Of a stretch of DNA of 64,000 nt, positions 51,490 through 58,275 are shown one piece after another. Below the pieces are notes generated by a model. It did not search any database, was not told the origin of the DNA, and saw only the letters and a program-made list of their open reading frames with translations. The position numbers and the translations under genes are program-made. Position 1 is the stretch's first letter, and the number at the start of each line of letters is the position of its first letter. The DNA lies in contig NZ_JAVJSX010000037.1 in assembly GCF_040219215.1 (NCBI RefSeq), forward strand, positions 6,651-70,650, read 5' to 3'. The DNA is from Thalassobaculum_A sp040219215. GTDB lineage: Bacteria; Pseudomonadota; Alphaproteobacteria; Thalassobaculales; Thalassobaculaceae.

Positions 51490-51533
51490 CGTGACGCCTT
51501 GTCACGTTCGTGACGAATGGTCATATTTGACCA
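51490..51533. promoter_or_regulatory. Operator palindromes upstream of toxin-antitoxin pair
   Basis: CGTGAC (51,490-51,495) and GTCACG (51,501-51,506) form a hyphenated palindrome; CGTGAC repeats at 51,509-51,514. TGGTCATATTTGACCA (51,518-51,533) is a perfect 16-bp palindrome. They sit 54-95 bases upstream of the antitoxin-like start, as expected for autoregulation. Confidence 0.65.
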
Positions 51534-51586
51534 GTACCCGATCCGGGGCGCAGGCGGCGCACCAGGCAAGGGATGGGAGATGGGCG

Positions 51587-51784
51587 ATGTCCCACAATAG
51601 GGTCAGATCCAAGCCAGAGGCCACAGTGCTGAAGGGTGCCGGCCGCAAGGACGGTGGGCAGGACTATGTGATCAAGCGCGGTAGCGACACGCGGATCGTG
51701 ACCGCAACAGGTGCGTCTATGCGTTCCATCCGAGAAATCATGTCGGATCGGTCTGACCTGATGCGAAAGCTCGCCGATCGCTAG
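51587..51784 (+). CDS. Antitoxin-like protein partner of Doc
   Basis: 65 residues from MSHNRVRSKPEATVLKGAGR, with a short beta part (DYVIKRGSDTRIVTATG) and a helical C-terminus (IREIMSDRSDLMRKLADR) that could bind the toxin. Its stop overlaps the Doc reading frame by 8 bases, matching toxin-antitoxin gene coupling. The family (Phd-like or other) is not certain from sequence. Confidence 0.6.
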   Translation: MSHNRVRSKPEATVLKGAGRKDGGQDYVIKRGSDTRIVTATGASMRSIREIMSDRSDLMRKLADR

Positions 51785-52181
51785 GCGCCACTACCGGGTC
51801 ACCCTTGCGGACGCCATTGCGGCGCACGAGGCAGCGATGGCGATCAAGGGAAGGACCGGCATACTGAGTGAGGCCGGCCTGCAGAGTGCGCTGGACCGGC
51901 CGTATTCCGGATACTACCGACCGATCTATGCAAAAGCGGCGGCGCTAGTGGAGTCACTGACCCAGAACCACGGGTTCCTGGACGGCAACAAGCGAACCGC
52001 AGTTGCGCTGATGTTCCTCATGCTGCACCGAAGCCGCTATTCACTCGGCAGCAATGACGACGAGATCGAGCGGATGGTGATCGCAGCGGCGACGGGCGAC
52101 ATGCGGTTCGAGGCTCTCAAGGCTTGGTTCAAGGCCAGCATCATGTCGTTCGATGAGATCTTCGACGGTCAGGACGGCTGA
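51777..52181 (+). CDS. doc: Doc-type toxin (Fic fold) without a canonical start
   Basis: 134 codons from ATC 51,777 to the stop; the first ATG (51,837) leaves 114 residues. The Doc motif HGFLDGNKRTAVALMFL (P1 Doc has HIFNDANKRTA) and the LADAIAAHEAAM and SALDRPYSGYY segments identify Doc, a kinase that modifies EF-Tu. The segment RHYRVTLADAIAAHE before the ATG matches Doc's N-terminal helix, so translation should begin near ATC 51,777, which overlaps the antitoxin stop by 8 bases. No ATG, GTG or TTG lies between the upstream stop (51,759) and 51,837. Confidence 0.75.
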   Translation: MARRHYRVTLADAIAAHEAAMAIKGRTGILSEAGLQSALDRPYSGYYRPIYAKAAALVESLTQNHGFLDGNKRTAVALMFLMLHRSRYSLGSNDDEIERMVIAAATGDMRFEALKAWFKASIMSFDEIFDGQDG

Positions 52182-52205
52182 TCGCATGCGAAAGGCGCCG
52201 GGAGA

Positions 52206-52478
52206 GTGATTGAGAAGACACCACGCTGGCCGCGCAAGGCTTTCATGGTCGGCCTGATTGATGGGCTGACGTCTGTAAGCCGGACGCTTGCTGGTGCTTT
52301 AGCGTTTGATGCAGCAGCGGCGCGCGATCGGTCCACGTATCGTGGGGAGGGCATTGGTGGCGACATGAAGGCCGTTGGGCGTGATATGCGCCGAGCCTTT
52401 GGCCGGCAACGGCTCTCGCGCTTAAGCGGCGGCTGCCGCGGTCGCATCGGGCCTGGAGCCGAAGAGCGGGAGTGCTGA
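52206..52478 (+). CDS. Small hypothetical basic protein
   Basis: 90 residues from a GTG start with GGGAGA upstream, MIEKTPRWPRKAFMVGLIDG. Middle hydrophobic (LTSVSRTLAGALAF), C-terminal half strongly basic. Its end abuts the pentamer repeat region. Translated with modest confidence. Confidence 0.5.
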   Translation: MIEKTPRWPRKAFMVGLIDGLTSVSRTLAGALAFDAAAARDRSTYRGEGIGGDMKAVGRDMRRAFGRQRLSRLSGGCRGRIGPGAEEREC

Positions 52479-52510
52479 CAAGTAGGGGCCGCCTCCGAAG
52501 AAGCGGCCCC

Positions 52511-52677
52511 CGCCTGCCATGCCCCGCCTGGGCTTGCGTTGCCCCGACTAGCCTTGCCCGCCGCGTCCTACCTTGCCACGCCACGCCAAACCTCACCGCG
52601 CCATGCCTTGCCTGCCTCGCCTCACCATGCCATGCCGCGCCTTACCCCGCCCGGCCCTGCCATGCCTCGCCTGCCTG
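52511..52677. repeat. Degenerate pentamer array (GGCNN on the minus strand)
   Basis: About 33 units of five bases. On the plus strand the units read GCCNN with A or other replacing G in some (TGCCATGCC, GCCACGCC, GCCTCGCC, ATGCCATGCC). One phase shift occurs near 52,560. The array overlaps the 3' end of the minus-strand 181-residue gene, encoding its Gly/Gln/Ala tail. No transposon feature is present. Confidence 0.85.
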
Positions 52678-53187
52678 GACCTCTTGCCCCTCGGCGCTCT
52701 CCGCTGCGACCTTCTCCAGCTTGATGGCCGCGGCCTCAATCATCGCCGAGGGAACCGCCGCATAGTGGATCGCGGCGTCGTATCGCTTCAACCAAGCGCG
52801 GAGGTCCGACGCCGCCTGCCGGCAGAACTCTCGCTGGTGCGTGGGTCTCTCGGGCTGCGTGACGACATACCCGCCACCCTTCGTCCGCTGATCGACCGGC
52901 GACATCACCATGGGCATCTCGACGCGTCGAACAGTTACCGGGCGATCGCGGCTGACGTTCTCGACGGTGAATGACACCCTCAGATCACGGGCAAACTCCC
53001 GTGCCTGATTGAGTCGAAATTCATGTGCGGCTCGCGCGTCGTCCCAGTCGAACCATTCGTAGGCCGGGTGCTCGGCTCCCTTCTCGCGTACTTCGTCAAG
53101 AAAGAGCGCCGGGTCGAATTGGCCGTTGTGACGTGTGGCGAACTCTCGGACAATCTCCTGGCGAAGATCCTTCGTGAAGCGCGCCAC
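52642..53187 (-). CDS. Phage protein downstream of the 252-residue gene
   Basis: 181 residues, GTG start overlapping the preceding stop (TAGTG). N-terminal helical (EIVREFATRHNGQFDPALFL), central beta (FTVENVSRDRPVTVRRVEMP, GGGYVVTQPERPTHQREFC), then a helical end. The last residues (EGQEVQAGEAWQGRAG) come from the pentamer repeat. Family unknown; paired with the 252-residue gene. Confidence 0.65.
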   Translation of the reverse strand: MARFTKDLRQEIVREFATRHNGQFDPALFLDEVREKGAEHPAYEWFDWDDARAAHEFRLNQAREFARDLRVSFTVENVSRDRPVTVRRVEMPMVMSPVDQRTKGGGYVVTQPERPTHQREFCRQAASDLRAWLKRYDAAIHYAAVPSAMIEAAAIKLEKVAAESAEGQEVQAGEAWQGRAG

Positions 53188-53945
53188 TACGAAGCCCTCC
53201 GTTGCAGTTCCACGTCATAGAGGGCCATCAAGTCAGTGGTGTCCTTGTTGGCATACTCCGGCGCTCCGAGCGCGAACTCCTGGGCATCGCGGCCGTGATT
53301 GGCGACCAGATCGTCCCATTCGTCATCTTGCTCACCCTCGCCAAGCACGCGGAACGAGCCGAACGCACCCTTGCCCTTCTCCTGGCGAAAGTCGCCTAAT
53401 CCGATCAGCACACCCGCGTTGCAGAGCAAGGAGACAACTGCGGTGGCTGAGAGTTGCGGCACGATGTACTGCACCTCGATCTCGGCGCCCCATCGCGGCA
53501 GATAGCATCGGGCACGGACGTCGGGCGTCCGGTTCATGTCGGCGGACCGCACGACGTCGAGGCGAAGCTGTGGAGTGCCATAGAGCGGCACCAGATCGCC
53601 GGGCATGAACAACAGGCGTTGCGCCGATGTCTTCGTGACTCCGGCCGTTTCCAAGGCGGCAGTGCACATCGCGGACTTGACCGCTACGACACGAAGGCCA
53701 AGCGCAGTTGGTCCGTCCTTTAGAATCTCGGCACTGTCGCGATACTCCTGCAGCGGGTTGTGCTTGATGCCGGCGCGCTCGGCCTTCGTCTTCCGGCCGC
53801 CGCCGGTCAGCAGCGTGAGTTTGGCCTTCTGCGCCATTCTGTTTTGGAACATCGGCGTCTCGCCGACAATGCGAAGCCGAGTGGAGGCCCGCTTAAGCGG
53901 CGTGACCTGGATCTCGGTGACCTCGGGCTTGGACTTCACGGCCAT
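53187..53945 (-). CDS. Conserved temperate-phage protein of unknown function
   Basis: 252 residues from MAVKSKPEVTEIQVTPLKRA; AGGAGA lies just upstream of the ATG. Beta-rich with SADMNRTPDVRARCYLPRWG, YIVPQLSATAVVSLLCNAGV and IGLGDFRQEKGKGAFGSFRV, a pattern I associate with a common phage protein (IGEWRPEKDGSFG-like ending). Function unproven; possible recombination or head-region role. Confidence 0.65.
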   Translation of the reverse strand: MAVKSKPEVTEIQVTPLKRASTRLRIVGETPMFQNRMAQKAKLTLLTGGGRKTKAERAGIKHNPLQEYRDSAEILKDGPTALGLRVVAVKSAMCTAALETAGVTKTSAQRLLFMPGDLVPLYGTPQLRLDVVRSADMNRTPDVRARCYLPRWGAEIEVQYIVPQLSATAVVSLLCNAGVLIGLGDFRQEKGKGAFGSFRVLGEGEQDDEWDDLVANHGRDAQEFALGAPEYANKDTTDLMALYDVELQRRAS

Positions 53946-53962
53946 TGGAATCTCCTGGTTAA

Positions 53963-54292
53963 TCAAATCGCATTGCAGACGCCGACGACTCGGCCCAACA
54001 CCATCGCGTTGGCCTCGTCCGTCGGCATGTCGCAGTCGGCCGCGCCTCGGTACGCGACGTTGTCGAGCGTCAGCCGGATCTGGCCGTCGACCCGCAACTG
54101 GCAGCGGCGATAGATCGTCGCGCCCTGGTGCAGCAGGACATAGACGCCGTCACTGCTGACCCGGTCACACGGCGCGACAACCGCATACCCGCGCTCGTGC
54201 AAGGTCGGCTCCATGCCGTCGGTCGAAACCGGCAACAGGCGACCGCGCGACAGGTCCTCGATGCGGGCGATGGCGAGGGCTGATCCTGTCAT
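53963..54292 (-). CDS. Standalone S24/LexA-like domain lacking catalytic residues
   Basis: 109 residues, MTGSALAIARIEDLSRGRLL at the start. Follows the S24 peptidase strand pattern (LLPVSTDGMEPTLHERGYAV, DGVYVLLHQGATIYRRCQLR, IRLTLDN). The usual GDSMEPTL serine is replaced by Gly (TDGMEPTL) and the catalytic Lys position reads Arg (IYRRC), so self-cleavage is not expected. There is no HTH in it. Stop-start overlap TGATG with the preceding gene. Could be an anti-repressor or dimerisation partner; inference. Confidence 0.7.
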   Translation of the reverse strand: MTGSALAIARIEDLSRGRLLPVSTDGMEPTLHERGYAVVAPCDRVSSDGVYVLLHQGATIYRRCQLRVDGQIRLTLDNVAYRGAADCDMPTDEANAMVLGRVVGVCNAI

Positions 54293-54759
54293 CACGTGAT
54301 CCTCGATTGTGCGCCGTGGATGATCGCGAGCGACGCGGCCATGGCTTCCATCAGCGTGCGAGCGTCGTCGGGCTCCTGGTAGATGTGCTCCTGGGCGCGG
54401 ACGTAGGCCATCTTGCGTTGGTGGTGCCGGTGCTGGACAAAGGGGTAGCGCACCAGCGCCTGCTCAGCGTCGAAGCGTTCGCTACCGGCTGCGTTGTATG
54501 CGTCCCATAGCCGTTGATCATCTTCGGTCTGCGGGCTGACGATGTGCGAGGCAGCCGCGGTGGCGCGCTCATGGTCATCGACCTTTCGCGCAAGGTCCGA
54601 GAACAGACGGCCGGCTGCCTCGTCCTCAGCGCGGATGATCTCGATCGGGATGCCGGGACTGACATTGACGCATGCACCGGACAGGCTCGACAGAATGGGC
54701 GACACCGCGAACGCGGGCGCCGCGGCCAGAAGGGAGCGGCGGGGAATTTCGACTGGCAT
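54292..54759 (-). CDS. RR-motif (Tat-like) signal protein divergent from XRE gene
   Basis: 155 residues from MPVEIPRRSLLAAAPAFAVS; GGAGG lies 5 bases before this ATG and overlaps the alternative ATG 54,771, so 54,759 is chosen. After the twin-arginine and hydrophobic segment comes a helical domain (AAGRLFSDLARKVDDHERAT and HHQRKMAYVRAQEHIYQEPD). Secreted or periplasmic candidate; role in the regulatory locus unknown. Confidence 0.65.
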   Translation of the reverse strand: MPVEIPRRSLLAAAPAFAVSPILSSLSGACVNVSPGIPIEIIRAEDEAAGRLFSDLARKVDDHERATAAASHIVSPQTEDDQRLWDAYNAAGSERFDAEQALVRYPFVQHRHHQRKMAYVRAQEHIYQEPDDARTLMEAMAASLAIIHGAQSRIT

Positions 54760-54767
54760 AGGTGCCT

Positions 54768-54853
54768 CCATAACGAAAAGCGTTATGGCGAATATATATC
54801 GTCACGCTTATCGTTCTGTCAAACGCATTTCGTTGCATCTAGCGATCAGCGTT
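54768..54853. promoter_or_regulatory. Four phased operator half-site pairs NNCG-N5-CGTT
   Basis: AACG-AAAAG-CGTT (54,772-54,784, embedded in an 8-bp inverted repeat), CACG-CTTAT-CGTT (54,803-54,815), AACG-CATTT-CGTT (54,822-54,834) and AGCG-ATCAG-CGTT (54,841-54,853). Centres are 31, 19 and 19 bases apart. They lie between divergent starts (54,759 minus, 54,875 plus) over TATATT-like boxes at both ends. Confidence 0.8.
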
Positions 54854-54874
54854 AAGGCACGCTATATTCATCGC

Positions 54875-55135
54875 ATGTTCACAGCACCACAGTCGCGCGC
54901 AGGTCGCGGCCTTATTGGATGGTCCCAGGCAGAGCTTGCGAAGGCGGCTGGCGTCGGACTGAGTACGGTTCGCAACTTTGAGGCGGGACGGTCCACGCCC
55001 GTTCGACAGAACCTCGACGCCATCGTGCGCGCCCTAGAGTCCGCCGGCGTAGAGTTCATATCGCAGAACGGCGGCGGCCCTGGCGTCCGCCTCAAGCAGC
55101 CGATCGCGATACAGCAGTCGATGCTCGAAGACTGA
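54875..55135 (+). CDS. Short XRE-type repressor
   Basis: 86 residues, MFTAPQSRAGRGLIGWSQAE. Compact HTH_3 (LAKAAGVGLSTVRNFEAGRS, TPVRQNLDAIVRALESAGVE, FISQNGGGPGVRLKQ) as in a common alphaproteobacterial small repressor. Probably binds the operator array just upstream. Start set by the AT-rich promoter and by the HTH boundary. Confidence 0.8.
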   Translation: MFTAPQSRAGRGLIGWSQAELAKAAGVGLSTVRNFEAGRSTPVRQNLDAIVRALESAGVEFISQNGGGPGVRLKQPIAIQQSMLED

Positions 55136-55154
55136 GGCGCCGTCTCGTACGCAC

Positions 55155-55373
55155 TCAGTTGTCTTCAGGGAATCGCGATCTGCCTCTATGGGCGGCCGTC
55201 CTGCGGCCCGTCATGCGCCACGCGATATAGGCCGCGCCGGCACCGGCCAGCCCTGAAACCGCCTGGCTTTCGCGTGTCGCGATCATCTCTTGGATGAAGA
55301 TCGCCAAGGCCACAGCCGCCGTCGCTGCCGTCAGCGAAATCGCAAGGCGCCCGAGGATCTGCAAAGCCCGCAT
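55155..55373 (-). CDS. Small membrane protein, convergent with XRE gene
   Basis: 72 residues from MRALQILGRLAISLTAATAA; GGGGAGG precedes it. Two hydrophobic stretches (LTAATAAVALAIFIQEMIAT, VSGLAGAGAAYIAW), a basic end. Unknown function. Confidence 0.6.
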   Translation of the reverse strand: MRALQILGRLAISLTAATAAVALAIFIQEMIATRESQAVSGLAGAGAAYIAWRMTGRRTAAHRGRSRFPEDN

Positions 55374-55528
55374 CCCGACCTCCCCGTTTGCGAGAGCCGG
55401 AACTATGCGACGCAACCGGGGCGTGGGCAACGCGCGCTTTCGCCTACCCCAATATCCGGCGTTGTGATAGGATGTACCTACCAAATACGGACATAACGAT
55501 AGGTTATATCTATCGACAGGAGGCGCAC
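55374..55528. promoter_or_regulatory. Promoter/operator region upstream of the secreted protein
   Basis: Contains the 6-bp inverted repeat CGATAG-N7-CTATCG (55,497-55,502 and 55,510-55,515) and a similar GATAGG element near 55,476. It ends with AGGAGG before ATG 55,529. Probably promoter and operator for the lysis-region operon. Confidence 0.5.
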
Positions 55529-55843
55529 ATGCATCGCATAGCCGCCCTCGCGCTGGCCGCAGCGCTCGCATCCGCAACGCCTGCCACTGCCCAGTCCGCG
55601 CGCTTCTGCGCACCAGACGCGGACGCCCTGGTGCAGCGCCTGGGTGCTCAGTACGGCGAAGCGCTGTCCGCTGCCGGCGTCGATGCCAATGGCGGTTTCG
55701 TCCAGGTCTACAGCAACGGCGAGACCGGCACCTGGACGATCGCTATCACCATCCCGGGCGGCCCGACCTGCATCGTCTCTGCCGGTGAAGGCTGGACGGT
55801 CGAGGCCCCGGCGTCGGCCGCACCGCAGGGCCAGCCGTCGTGA
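55529..55843 (+). CDS. Small secreted protein with signal peptide
   Basis: 104 residues. Cleavable signal peptide MHRIAALALAAALASATPAT with an AQS site, followed by a domain with two cysteines (FCAPDADALVQRLGAQYGEA, GGPTCIVSAGEGWTVEAP). A widespread phage-associated envelope protein type in Alphaproteobacteria; function unknown. Strong AGGAGG site. Confidence 0.75.
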   Translation: MHRIAALALAAALASATPATAQSARFCAPDADALVQRLGAQYGEALSAAGVDANGGFVQVYSNGETGTWTIAITIPGGPTCIVSAGEGWTVEAPASAAPQGQPS

Positions 55844-55917
55844 GGTCCGATGTCGTGTGGTCGATCCTGATCAGCGCGGCGGTGACCGCCGGCATGGTGT
55901 GGCTGTGGATCGACTGA
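55840..55917 (+). CDS. Tiny transmembrane peptide
   Basis: 25 residues, GTG start overlapping the preceding stop by 4 bases; almost entirely a hydrophobic helix (VVWSILISAAVTAGMVWLWI). Seen as a small membrane helper in comparable lysis regions, but short enough to remain uncertain. Confidence 0.45.
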   Translation: MRSDVVWSILISAAVTAGMVWLWID

Positions 55918-56357
55918 CGCGCAACGACCGACTGTTGGCCGCGATCCGCCAAGCCGGGCCACGCGCGAGCCGGGCCACGCTGGCGCGGATGCTGGGCGTA
56001 TCGAAGCCGCGAATTCACCAGATCGTCAAGCGCGCCGTCGAGGACAACGCGGTCGCGGTTGAGCCCGGCGCTACCGACCGGGGCCGCGTCTCGCTGCGAA
56101 CCTACGTCTCGGGCGAGGAGCCGCCGGAATCCTACGGCGACTGGAACCGCACTGAGCGTCACGACAATGCGCTGGCAGCGGTGCGGACCCTCGGGCCGAT
56201 GGCCAGCATAAAACAGATCGCGGAGCACATGGGCTGCTGCGTGGGCCTGGCGCACCGGGTCTTGGCCGAACTGGAGCTGGCCGGCGAGATCGAGCGGCCC
56301 GGGACTGCTTGGTCGCGGAGACCAATCATCATCATCGACGACGCCAAGGCGGCGTAG
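55905..56357 (+). CDS. Winged-helix regulator
   Basis: 150 residues from GTG 55,905 (VDRLTRNDRLLAAIRQAG). Two winged-helix-like units: RATLARMLGVSKPRIHQIVK and then ASIKQIAEHMGCCVGLAHRV with LELAGEIERPGTAWSRRP. It overlaps the preceding peptide gene by 13 bases. Likely controls lysis or late genes; target unknown. Confidence 0.65.
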   Translation: MDRLTRNDRLLAAIRQAGPRASRATLARMLGVSKPRIHQIVKRAVEDNAVAVEPGATDRGRVSLRTYVSGEEPPESYGDWNRTERHDNALAAVRTLGPMASIKQIAEHMGCCVGLAHRVLAELELAGEIERPGTAWSRRPIIIIDDAKAA

Positions 56358-56368
56358 AGGAGGCGGGC

Positions 56369-56788
56369 ATGAACGACGTGCCTCTGCGGCACCCGGGAAA
56401 CGGGGCCGTTCTATTCACGCAGAAGGAACTGGCCTGCCGCAGCGACGGCGTGACGATGCGGTTCGCCAAGGGCTTCCTCGACCATCTGCTGACCCTGCGC
56501 CTGACGCTGGACCGGCCGATGCGGGTGGGGCCGGAGAACAGCTGCAGCCGCACGCCGGCGCGCAACGCCCAGATCGACGGTGCCGCGAACAGCTACCACC
56601 TGACCGAGGGCAACACCTCGGACGGCACCTGCGCGATCGACGTGCACAGCCCGGATGATGCCTATCGACATCGCCTGGTCGCCGCCGCGCTGGCGCTGGG
56701 CTGGTCCGTGGGCGTTTACCGGACATTCGTCCACCTTGATCGGCGCGTCGACTTCGGCGCCCCGGCGATCGTGTTCTGGGGGAAGTGA
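56369..56788 (+). CDS. Endolysin, M15-type peptidase
   Basis: 139 residues after an AGAGGAGG site. Zinc ligands fit M15_3/DD-carboxypeptidase-like endolysins: SYHLTEGNTSDGTCAIDVHS (His...Asp) and TFVHLDRRVD (His). Cleaves peptide cross-links in peptidoglycan at lysis. It is followed at once by the holin gene. Confidence 0.8.
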   Translation: MNDVPLRHPGNGAVLFTQKELACRSDGVTMRFAKGFLDHLLTLRLTLDRPMRVGPENSCSRTPARNAQIDGAANSYHLTEGNTSDGTCAIDVHSPDDAYRHRLVAAALALGWSVGVYRTFVHLDRRVDFGAPAIVFWGK

Positions 56789-57306
56789 TGGTGGCTCCGC
56801 TGATCGCGGGGGCAATCGCCCTCGCCACCGAGTTCGGGCCGGGCCTGGTGCGGATGCTTGCCGGCGACAAGGCCGGCGACGTCGCCGAGAAGGTGTCCTC
56901 TGTCGCCCGCGAGGTGACGGGGCTTGCCAGCGACGACGAGGCGCTGGCGCTGGTGCGGGCGGATCCGGTCAAGGCGGCCGAACTGCGTCAGAGGCTGGCT
57001 GAACTTGAGATCGACCTGGAGCGCGCATACCTGGCCGACCGACAGGATGCGCGCCGCCGCGACGTCGCCATTGTCACGGCCGGCCGGTACAACTGGCGGG
57101 CCGACATCATGCTGGCGCTCGCCTTCACCAGCTTCATCGCTATCGTCTGGATGACATGGCAGGCGCGGCTGGACATGCCGGACATGGTGTTCGCGTTCCT
57201 CAACATGGCCGCCGGCGCGCTGCTGAAGATGATCGGCGATGCGTTCCAGTTCGAGTTCGGCAGCAGCCGCGGGTCGAAGGAAAAAGACCAACTGATACGG
57301 CGTTGA
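56788..57306 (+). CDS. GTA-type three-TM holin
   Basis: 172 residues. Hydrophobic start (LIAGAIALATEFGPGLVRML), a helical acidic middle (EIDLERAYLADRQDARRRDV) and two C-terminal membrane helices (LALAFTSFIAIVWMTWQ, FAFLNMAAGALLKMIGDA), matching the GTA_holin_3TM family. Forms the membrane pore that releases the endolysin. Start at ATG 56,788 (TGATG); no spanin gene was found. Confidence 0.85.
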   Translation: MVAPLIAGAIALATEFGPGLVRMLAGDKAGDVAEKVSSVAREVTGLASDDEALALVRADPVKAAELRQRLAELEIDLERAYLADRQDARRRDVAIVTAGRYNWRADIMLALAFTSFIAIVWMTWQARLDMPDMVFAFLNMAAGALLKMIGDAFQFEFGSSRGSKEKDQLIRR

Positions 57307-57357
57307 ATGGGGGTTTGCTGCGGGCGTGTCGGTAGCGGATCATACTGCTAGGGTCAA

Positions 57358-57747
57358 TTAGTGCGGTTCGCACCGCACGATCATCTGCCCGGCATAGCCG
57401 AGGCCGACCAGTCTGCTGCCGTGATAGATCGCCACCGGCTCGATCTCTGACACCCAGCGCCCCAAGGCTTCAAGAAGGGCAAGTTCGTTCCGCTCAGCGA
57501 GAGCGTACTGCAGGCGATGGATCAAAGGTAGAGTGTCGATCGGCGGCGTGACAGGCGCATCCCAGTTGAAGGCATCAAACTTCGCCTCGTCCCAATGGAC
57601 ATCAATCGGCGCGACAGAAGAAGTGTGGCCCCATGCCGACCTCGGCGCGCGGAGCGGCATGATCCGCCCAATCGTCGCGCCATCCTGGATAGTCGCGACC
57701 AGCGCCCTTGTCCGATTGCCGTCTGAGAAGGTCCAAAGCTCTTTCAT
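57358..57747 (-). CDS. Hypothetical protein at prophage right side
   Basis: 129 residues from MKELWTFSDGNRTRALVATI. Contains IGRIMPLRAPRSAWGHTSSV, LPLIHRLQYALAERNELALL and VAIYHGSRLVGLGYAGQM. No family recognised. Minus strand, convergent with the holin gene. Confidence 0.6.
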   Translation of the reverse strand: MKELWTFSDGNRTRALVATIQDGATIGRIMPLRAPRSAWGHTSSVAPIDVHWDEAKFDAFNWDAPVTPPIDTLPLIHRLQYALAERNELALLEALGRWVSEIEPVAIYHGSRLVGLGYAGQMIVRCEPH

Positions 57748-57767
57748 CGTACGATCCCCGCTGGTCC

Positions 57768-57953
57768 TCACTCGCAGATGCCGCGACGCTGAAACAGGTT
57801 GGCGTGAGGCCCGCAGGGTGCTCCGTTGGCGCGCGCTGCGGTACACGCGGGCTTTCCCGTGATCGCAGCGCAGACCTTGGCTCGCACGAAGTCACCAGCG
57901 AATTGCACACGGCCGTCCTCCTGGAAGCTGCACCGACTGCAGTCAGACGCCAT
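57768..57953 (-). CDS. Small cysteine-rich protein
   Basis: 61 residues from MASDCSRCSFQEDGRVQFAG. Six cysteines (CSRC, VCAA, PACTAARANGAPCGPHA, GICE). The PACTAARANGAPCGP segment resembles a small alphaproteobacterial cysteine-rich family. Ends 20 bases before the next gene. Confidence 0.55.
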   Translation of the reverse strand: MASDCSRCSFQEDGRVQFAGDFVRAKVCAAITGKPACTAARANGAPCGPHANLFQRRGICE

Positions 57954-58079
57954 TGCATGGGCCTGGGCGCGTGCGAACTGGTCATGATGCTGGCTCCGGT
58001 CATCCTCGACATTCCGGCGCCTAGAATGCATCGCCAGATCGTACGGCGCGGCAACGTCAGATGACGTTCTGACTACCAT

Positions 58080-58275
58080 CCTAACCTCCTGCGCGATCGT
58101 AGCATCTTTGGTCTAGCCTATTCAGCACGCGAGCGGCACCACCACGCAAGGTGCGTTACGGCGGTAGCCTTCCTCCGCTACCACTTCCCTCCAAAGTCAT
58201 TGATCTTCCATCAAGCCCTTGGCTTGACGCCGGTTTCAAGCGTCCGCTGGTACACTTTCGTGGTACATTTCGGGC
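58080..58275. promoter_or_regulatory. Integrase promoter and possible attachment region
   Basis: Non-coding. Holds GGTAGC (58,163) with GCTACC (58,177) inverted repeat, TCAAGCC-CTT-GGCTTGA (58,211-58,227) and a 12-bp direct repeat TGGTACA(C)TTTCG (58,248-58,260 and 58,261-58,272) just before the integrase start. Such arm-type repeats are typical next to tyrosine integrases. No tRNA seen. Confidence 0.5.

Noticed and set aside
52472..52974. Plus-strand frames through the pentamer array
   Set aside because: Period-5 repeats create long Cys/Pro/His/Ala-rich frames with no coding sign; the minus-strand gene covers the 3' part.
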